Of a stretch of DNA of 64,000 bases, positions 56,434-64,000 are shown piece by piece. A model generated the notes under the pieces. That model searched no databases, was not told where the DNA came from, and saw only the letters and a program-made list of their open reading frames with translations. A program made the translations under genes and the position numbers. Numbering within the stretch: the first letter of the stretch is position 1; every line of letters starts with the position of its first letter. Source of the DNA: Membranipora membranacea (lineage: Eukaryota > Bryozoa > Gymnolaemata > Cheilostomatida > Membraniporidae); NCBI GenBank assembly GCA_914767715.1, contig OU612065.1:19900001-19964000 (forward strand). Direction: 5' to 3'.

Positions 56434-59400
56434 TAGACAATGTAATGTCATCACAAAATCAAACTTTGATGATCTGCATCTCTTCTCAGCTAGAAACAAA
56501 CAGATTACTTTGTCTATTTGGCTAGAACTATTTTTCTCCAACATCGGCTGAGCAGGTCGGCAAAATGGATAATCTTAACAAAATAAATTGGTATATTGAC
56601 GCATCCTTGATAACTTTAATTGTGAATAGCGCTAAAAACCAGCTGACACAACTATGGTGTATTTATTTATAACGTTACTTTCACTAAATAGATGAATCAA
56701 CCATGAATGAATTTTTTGTGTTTTCTCATATGGATAACTTCCACAGTTTCAATCAGAATATACTCAAGAATAATGAAAAAGTATAATAGATTCTAGCCCA
56801 AATAAAGGTGAGAACCTGAACAAATTCCAAGTCAAGGTTCGGGTTAATATGGAAACTAGATTGTATCTTTAGGATGAATGTTCAATTATACATCATATCA
56901 TTTTCAAATCTTGGTGCTCTCAGATTTTAAATTTAACAATATAGCACTCTATTGATGACGATACTATGCCTCAATATTACTGTATACCAGAAGGTATCAG
57001 CATATATCACGATAATTTCATAAATAAAGTAAGATTAAATCTGTCAACAAAATTAAGGACCTTGAAACATCTTTAACTGACTTGCTTCAAAATATCTTTC
57101 ACTTCTCATCACATAAATTTGAAAGCAGGGCTTTCCCCAGTGTGCAGTCTGTACTCGATGTGTTCAAAGCAATACAAGGACCTTGATAACTTTCAAATGG
57201 CTTCAATACTTCTCATCAGATTTTATCAATGCTAGATCAATACAAGGATTAGGATAACATCTCATCCAAAAAAAATCTACAAATGCTGCATTGTTGCTTT
57301 GAGATTAATCATTTATAATCCTTTATAGCCAAAAATTGGTAGGGGGTAAGTTCTATCTTGAGCTTTCACATAAACTTACTGTTGCTCAATCCAGATATTT
57401 TATATAAGCAGACAGGCTAACATTCAAATGGCAGGCCTGCGCTTTTCATCATTTCTACCTTTCAATTCGAAATTTTTGGGTCAGCACTGGTAAAAGCATT
57501 GCTCCATCAATTCTTTATTTCTTCTTTCCTTCCAGATTGACTGCTCATCAAATTGTTGGGTCGTCGTTTTGCTGGGCCAGCGTGCATGATAGTATGATAA
57601 AGACAATTATTATACCTGAGCTGCGATCAGCCATGGTGAGAAGAGTGCTCAGCATCAAACTTGGAGAGAACCAAGATTACCCATTGAAGAAAGAATAGTC
57701 ATCATCACACAAATACAGATTGGATACGGTTCATCATGTAAAGAAAAATGTTTGGCACATGCCGATATATTTTTAATAATTATCACCTACACATTTCTTG
57801 TCTCTCACAGTTAGGCCAAGAATCAGGTCATATTTAATACAAAAAATCTAACTAGCACATTTTCCATGACCTAAGATATTGAATATACTTTTTTGCACCA
57901 TCGTGTAATCATATCAGAGTAGTTCCGCAAATTGACACATTGCTGTCATATGATAGTTGAGGATGGTGAAAGATAACAGCTGGCACAGTTATTTTATCAT
58001 CATTTAAAATGTTGACTTCATATAATATAATCAATAAAATAAGGAAATGCCACAATTTCAAATGACTTGGCAGGGACATTGACTGGACAACTTTGATCGT
58101 TGACGTAGTATGGTTCACCTCATGTTCATAAATATGATGCAATGAGGAAATAAAAATCTATCAATAGTTTTTCTTCGGGAGGCATAGGGGGAGGCAGATT
58201 TCAGAACCCAACATTAATTGATAAATTGCCAATCCAAAAACAGTCAAACACCTAAAGAAATTCTTACTGCGAATCTTCAAAGCACATGGTGGGAAAATTC
58301 TTATACTGAAATTTTGGTGTCAGCAGTTCATACATTCTATCAATGCCTTGTGTTATAAGCATTGGCTATGTAACAGCAACAACAAAAAGCTAGCAGTTTA
58401 TTCAAGACAACTGAAGGAATCTTTCTAGATATTGATCTCAGCCGCTGTTAAGAATATCTGATTTCATTGCTCAAAATCTGAAAATTATAGTAAAGAAATT
58501 GAGGGTGGTCTACACGCCAAATGTAAAAAAAAAACATTTTAGTTGAACTCCTATGGAGCTGGCAGGTTTCAGTTTCTGATTCTTCATTTAACAAGTCCAG
58601 AGAGGCAAGTTTTATTATATGTATATGATACATGATATATACATATAGATGGCTGGTTAACATTGCATCAGCGACAATTAAGTTCAATTTGAGTGCATGA
58701 ACTTTGGATTAAAATTTATTGTTGGTGAAATTATACCCATTTCCAAGAATCAGGATCTGTATGGATACCACTTTGCCGCTAATCATGTGGCGGTTCTTGT
58801 CATGCGTGCAAGGCGAAGAGTTTTCTTGCTGATGTCACAGATAATTGAGGTTGCTTATGATATTTTTTGGCAGTTTTCAATGGGAGAAACCTGCGAAATT
58901 CATGAAAACCTTAAATGTGAAGCCAAGGCCAGTGTGTCTTGTTTCGGTTGTTGGCAATTTATTTATTGATGGAAATCAAATCCTTAATGACAGGTCCTGT
59001 CAGTATACATTCATTAATGTGTCTATTTGAACTGCCATTTTGACATGGAGCTCTTTATTTTGACAGCCTGATATGACTGCGGTGAAATAAACAGGTCTAG
59101 GGGATTATTTTGAATTCCCAACAGAATATGCAAATCATTATGACCAACAAATAGGACATAAAGATGAATATCTGGGCTGGCTTTGATACAATATAGATGT
59201 TCATCAATTCTTAAAAAAATTTGATCTGTCATATCTGCAGGCTAATTGGTCTGCAATATCTGTTCACTTACTCCTATCTTGCACAGAAATTGATGCTTTC
59301 TCCACCTTAGACTGTGCGGAATTAAGCCTGCAGCTCAAAACAACTAATGATGGCTCAGAATATTCATCTAATGAGCAAATGATTTTCATCAAAATTGGTT

Positions 59401-60010
59401 GCCATAATCGAGATATGAAATCAAGAGACTAGCTGAAAAAATAACATTTTACAGCGTTACTATTTTACAGACTATGATGTCATCACTTCGCAATTTTATG
59501 CACTCCTTTACTTGGATGATCAGTGTCTGCAAATGAATATTCCCCTGATCCTGGTCCTACTAATCCATCAACACTTTTTGCTTGGTATTGGTCAAATGAA
59601 AATTTAATTCAAATGAATTGGTAATCAGATCTTTGAAAAACAACTAAGTTAAATATCAAGTATGAAGTTACGTCATGGGATGCGTTGTCACCAAAAATAT
59701 GTTTCCTTAGACTTGGACACTAGACACTTCTCTATATAACAGGATGAAACTTATTTTGACCTTAGCTGAAATTATAAAAAGAAGTTTTGCGACAAATGAA
59801 GCAGCTCTGGTACTGAACATTTTTCTTTAAGTTTCAAGTATAAAATCATTTAGCGGCAAGAAAGTTGAACGGCCAAGCTAAGACATAATCACATGTTAAC
59901 ATAATGACTTAACAGTTCTGTGAAAGTTGACTCATTTAACATGGCAAAATTTTGTTTCGCCTTAGCTTATTGGAGGAAATTATTGTTCATGTGCCATATG
60001 GCACGTCCAA
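56434..60010. other. No gene recognised
   Basis: Several open frames of 60-90 codons lack recognisable domains or splice patterns. No terminal repeats or tRNA-like boxes were seen. Confidence 0.45.
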
Positions 60011-60013
60011 ACA

Positions 60014-60020
60014 TATATAA
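60014..60020 (+). promoter_or_regulatory. TATA box of the 60.1-kb lectin gene
   Basis: TATATAA, 93 bp before the ATG at 60113, the same spacing as in the 36.3-kb and 46.3-kb lectin genes. Confidence 0.65.
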
Positions 60021-60112
60021 ATGTGGGATTGAGGTAACATCTTCATTTGAGCACCATCAGTGCAGTCAATCAGTACATTCCAACAGACACAATTCATCAC
60101 CAAGCATATAAT

Positions 60113-60548
60113 ATGTTTGCTGCAGCTCTTATCGTAGTGCTTGCTGTTCAGCTTGCCCCTGCTTCAGGTATGTTTACGAAGAAATATCTGAGTTGAGCTT
60201 CGACTCAAAACAATATTCGACTATAACGTCTGTGATTAAATAATATTACTTTTCATTCAAATTTGATGGGTTCAAATCAATTGAAACTTTATTTGGTGTA
60301 TTTATAGACACACCTGTCACTACAAGCTGTATTTAATAGAGGGAGCAGTGAATATATCTTTCAACTCTTGGTCCAAACTATCCGCTCCCACAACAGGTGC
60401 ACACAAATTGTTCGGAAAATAAAGAACTTTTTGTCTTCTTCCCTTGTTACAAAACATCATAATTTTTTGATGAGGAAAAGAAAAAAGAAGCTTCATTTAT
60501 AACTACTTTGTTTGTATTTTGGTTACAAACTTCCAAAGGCAAGAAATG

Positions 60549-60580
<32 letters not shown>

Positions 60581-61333
60581 GTATATATATGTGCATAACC
60601 AATATGTGTATTTGTTCCATTTTGTATTCATTGAATACAACCACACTCAATAACACTGTGAAACATTTTATTAACAGTTGAGGCTACTGGCTGTCCAGAA
60701 GGCTTTACTACTGTAACCAATCCTCAGGGTACATCTTGTCTAAGGATCAGTACTTCAAAGGCAGATATCACTGGTGCTAGAGCTTCCTGTCTATCACAAA
60801 ATGGCCGATTGGTTACGGGAGAAAATGCATGGAGAAGAGCCAACCTCAAAAGTTTTCTACAAAATTACGTAACAAGTATGTAAACCCCACATTCCTTTGT
60901 TAGGGATAACTACACAAGCATTTCAGCATAAAAAGTCTTCTCTTGATTTTTGATCTACACCATCAGCAGCAGGTTTGCCTAACAATCAGATCACATAAAT
61001 TATCATGACACAGCATTGCCCCAATAGCTACAAGCAAGTGGTGAAAAGATTTGAAGTCTTACTGTTTTTTTTTCAGCCTCACAGTTCATTTTCATCGGCG
61101 CTGAAGAGAATACATTTACAAGGACATTTTTCTTTTCTGGATTTGTCTTTTCAAACTTTTGGGATAGAGATGATCCAGCTCGCTTCCCTGAGTTTGCATC
61201 ACAATGGAGAGAAGATGAGCCTGACAACAGCAATGGAAATGAGTCATGTGTTTGTGCAAAGACTGACGGATTATGGAATGATTGTAAATGTACCAATACT
61301 TCCAGATTTTATATTTGTGAAACAAGACCATGA
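60113..61333 (+). CDS. Secreted C-type lectin, three exons, intact
   Basis: Exon 1 60113-60167 encodes the signal peptide MFAAALIVVLAVQLAPAS (donor GTATGT). Exon 2 60678-60875 (acceptor ttaacag, donor GTATGT) has TGCPEGF, TSCLRIS, RASCLSQ and ENAWRRANLKSFL. Exon 3 61077-61333 (acceptor ttttttcag) has FIFIGAEE, FFFSGFVFSNFW, WREDEPDNSN, NESCVCAKTDGLW, NDCKC, FYICETRP, stop TGA. All introns are phase 1; the protein has 169 residues. It has eight domain cysteines, including the extra CxC..CxC pair, the WND motif, and EPD at the ligand site. The WDG motif of most paralogues is FSG here. Intron 1 contains an (AT)n tract (60549-60592). The product is expected to be secreted and soluble; any role in defence is family inference. 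Confidence 0.92.
60549..60592. repeat. (AT)n microsatellite in lectin intron 1
   Basis: An alternating TA run of about 44 bp with a few C or G interruptions. Confidence 0.9.
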
Positions 61334-64000
61334 TGTAGCTACTAAAAGTAGGGATGACCTGGAATGATAATGATAATGACAATACTGAAATTTCTAAATA
61401 ATATATCCTCAACATTAAATTTGAACTTCTTTGGTCTCTTTGTTTTTATAGTCAACAAAGTCAAAGTTTGCAGCCAGCTATCAAAACCCCTGGACAATAT
61501 GACCTCTATTGAGAATATCTTGATGAGCATTTGACACTGACCAACTAAAGATATATAATAATCATGGCCACCCGCAGATCAAACAAAATGCACACATGTA
61601 AATAGTACAATCCCTAATCAATTGAGGCAGTTGGTGCATCTGAGCCAGTAGATACATTGCAAATATTTTCAGAGCTAAGATAGTAGATATATAGATGTAT
61701 GAATATTGTGTATACGTCTATGATGTGTGCCAGTTGCTTACATTATTTAATTGATGGTGGAGGGGGTTCGATCAAGGACAATGTTCAGATAATAGTTTGA
61801 GAGTCAGGAGACTTGACACTTCTTGCAAATATCTAACTTCTGCTATGGGAATTTTACTATAGGTTGTAACACCATCCGTATGTGATAATAGGGCTACGAT
61901 ACCATTGTAGCATTTACCACATCTGTAAAAAGAGCCATCAAAACACCATAATATACCAATGCCATAATCCATGAGTCAAAACAACATTTCATGTGTGACC
62001 AGGGAGGTCATACAAAGGGTCAAACTACAATTGTATGATTTATCCGTGCCAAAATATCATATAGTCCAGTGACAGCCTGCTACTATTTACTTGAAATGTT
62101 AGATGTTACCAGCTGTTCATCGTAGGTTTTATAGATGATCGCAAAGAGGAGAAAGAGCCTTATATACATTTGGCCAATAAGCGGATAACTGCCGCTACAC
62201 TGCCGACAAACTGGACGGTAAACAAAAAGATGCAATCATTTTCATTCCAAAAAATTCAGAATGATCATGTCAGAGTCAGTATCTGTACAAACTTTGTGGA
62301 TTTTCTGTTATTGATAGTTAAGAAACAGCCAAAAGCAGTCGCACAATAACATGTTACCCATAAGTACATATCGTCGAAGTAATGGGGTACAAGGTACGGG
62401 TGCGCGTGAACGTGAACGTGATCTTTGCTGAACACTGGTAAAACCATTTTATCCCCAACAGAAAGTACCACAGTACAAGCATAGAGTGATAGGCCTACTT
62501 TAGTTCAAGTTGTCACTGCAAATCCAAAGCACAAGATTTGAGAAACCATATAGAGACTAGTCTATACCAATTCCAATAATTAATTTTGATATGAAAATAA
62601 GAAAGGTTGTCTTCACATGGATGCAAAAACACACCTATGAGGTTTTTTCTTTTAATTACATATTAATTATATAGTTGCCTTTGTGTTAACATTTAGTACT
62701 ACTGATCACCAGAACCTGAGTTTGATCTTGGTATGGGATGCTGCTTTGTCCAACTAGTTGTACATTGAACAAGTAATTTGGTTTACAATTGATGAGTGAT
62801 AAGGTACAATCAAATTTAAACCTGATCAGACCTGGACTTGATCTAAGAAGGCAATAACTGCAGTTCATGACCGGATTCAAAACCCATTTCTGCCCTAGTT
62901 ATGCACACACTGGAATACACTGCACATTTGCCAGCTAAGAAACTAAATGCAGAGCTCCATCATGTAGAACATAATGATCAGAACCAGATCCATTGCTAGT
63001 ATGGCTGAAGGTTTCATAGATACTTAAATGGAAAATTATTAAAAGCAGTTTTCATTTTCATATATTATGTTTAAAAACAAGATGTAAACTTGTATTGGTA
63101 ACAGCAAGGAATTGCTCCAGCTTACTTGTCATACTTGAAAAGTGTTGGCGATGCAACTCGTAGTGGCTCATCAGTCACTGAACCTGTGTGTCTGCAGAAA
63201 CTAACTGTCACAAGGGTTTAGCAGGAGTGTGGATAAGACTACTTTGACGCTGCCAAACTAAAACCTCAAATGATACTCACAAAAAATTATTAGTTCGTCC
63301 CTTTTCCCATCACATATCAGCATCTACACATCACTTTATATTAAAAAGCTATATTTGGTTATACTTTACCAAGATAACCGATGTTTACCGATTCAGTTGA
63401 GAAACAGGAACCACCTATTATGGCTGGTACAGCTACCAGATGCATTAACAATCTTGTGATGCACTTGTGTGTAAAGTAGGGTGCCTTGGTTGGGAATTCT
63501 GCACATCAATATGACCTACCTATGATCTACATGATATTGCAAGTTAGAAATTCTCAAAATATCAGCACCAGAAGCTATATAATGATCATGGAAAAAAGCC
63601 AATAAGACTTAATGTCAGGAATTGCAAAATAATTATGTAGGACATTTCTACTGCTAACCGCATATGAACCTACCCTATCGCACATTGATTCAGCCAATAA
63701 CTCTGCATGGATGAACTGGAGCAAACATGACTAATTGAAAGACCAGCACCTTGAGATGATTCTGGCCATAGTGATTACAGGTATCAAATCTCCTAGCTCA
63801 CTTTATGATAATACTGCTACTCATTCACAACTTTCCATTCCCCCCCCCCCCCCCCGATGGTATTGTCACATTTGACTGCATCAGCACTATGTATGCTAGT
63901 GTACAATTAATGAATTCACTTCCTTACAGTTGAAAAAAAGTGAAATAAGCACATGACTGCTGGGTAATGTGCTAGACAAGTAGTTTCGTGCTCAAAGCTT
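61334..64000. other. No gene recognised; poly(C) tract
   Basis: Short open frames only, with a run of C at 63841-63855. No lectin exon, RNA gene or terminal repeat was seen up to the window edge. Confidence 0.45.

Noticed and set aside
58697-58969. 90-codon plus-strand frame
   Set aside because: No recognisable domain, splice context or paralogue; within chance expectation for this composition.

Overview
This is eukaryotic, almost certainly metazoan, DNA. It is AT-rich, its genes have short exons with GT/AG introns, and it is full of animal-type mobile elements: Ty3/gypsy, two kinds of LINE, hAT, MITEs, tRNA-derived SINEs and a foldback element. A secreted C-type lectin family plus a foldback element with long inverted arms would fit a marine invertebrate such as an echinoderm. 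No sequence feature fixes the species.

The coding content is mainly a C-type lectin (CTL) family. Its usual gene has three exons: a 55-bp signal-peptide exon, a 192-207-bp exon with the first half of the domain, and a 257-278-bp last exon, with all introns in phase 1. Members are: a signal exon at the left edge (minus, 85-139); an internally inverted exon relic near 2.9 kb; a gene at 17.6-18.4 kb (plus); a divergent EPN-type gene at 21.6-23.0 kb (plus); an orphan last exon at 24.8 kb (minus); a complete gene at 36.3-37.4 kb (minus); a two-exon gene at 46.3-47.0 kb (plus); a damaged gene at 52.4-53.9 kb (minus); and a complete gene at 60.1-61.3 kb (plus). Most encode EPD where mannose-type lectins have EPN, a WND-like motif, and an extra CxC...CxC cysteine pair. 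Three genes have a TATA box about 90 bp before the ATG.

The other genes are a predicted single-pass type II membrane protein with a tyrosine-rich tail (13.1-14.06 kb), a RecQ-like helicase exon (15.3 kb), and a six-exon hAT-transposase-like pseudogene (30.06-33.35 kb).

The layout records an old direct duplication with an offset of 35-37 kb. Bases 1-214 match 37.31-37.51 kb; 6.26-10.03 kb matches 41.6-45.9 kb; 10.04-10.29 kb matches 51.56-51.81 kb. Comparing the copies shows full and empty insertion sites for a LINE, a TIR element and a retroposon-like insert. The lectin gene at 46.3 kb lies in a 5.6-kb block missing from the left copy. The window therefore shows a lectin family being duplicated, cut up, inverted and inactivated by local rearrangement and transposition.

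Coordinates were read by eye. Exon borders rest on splice consensus, reading phase and comparison between paralogues; no transcript data were available.
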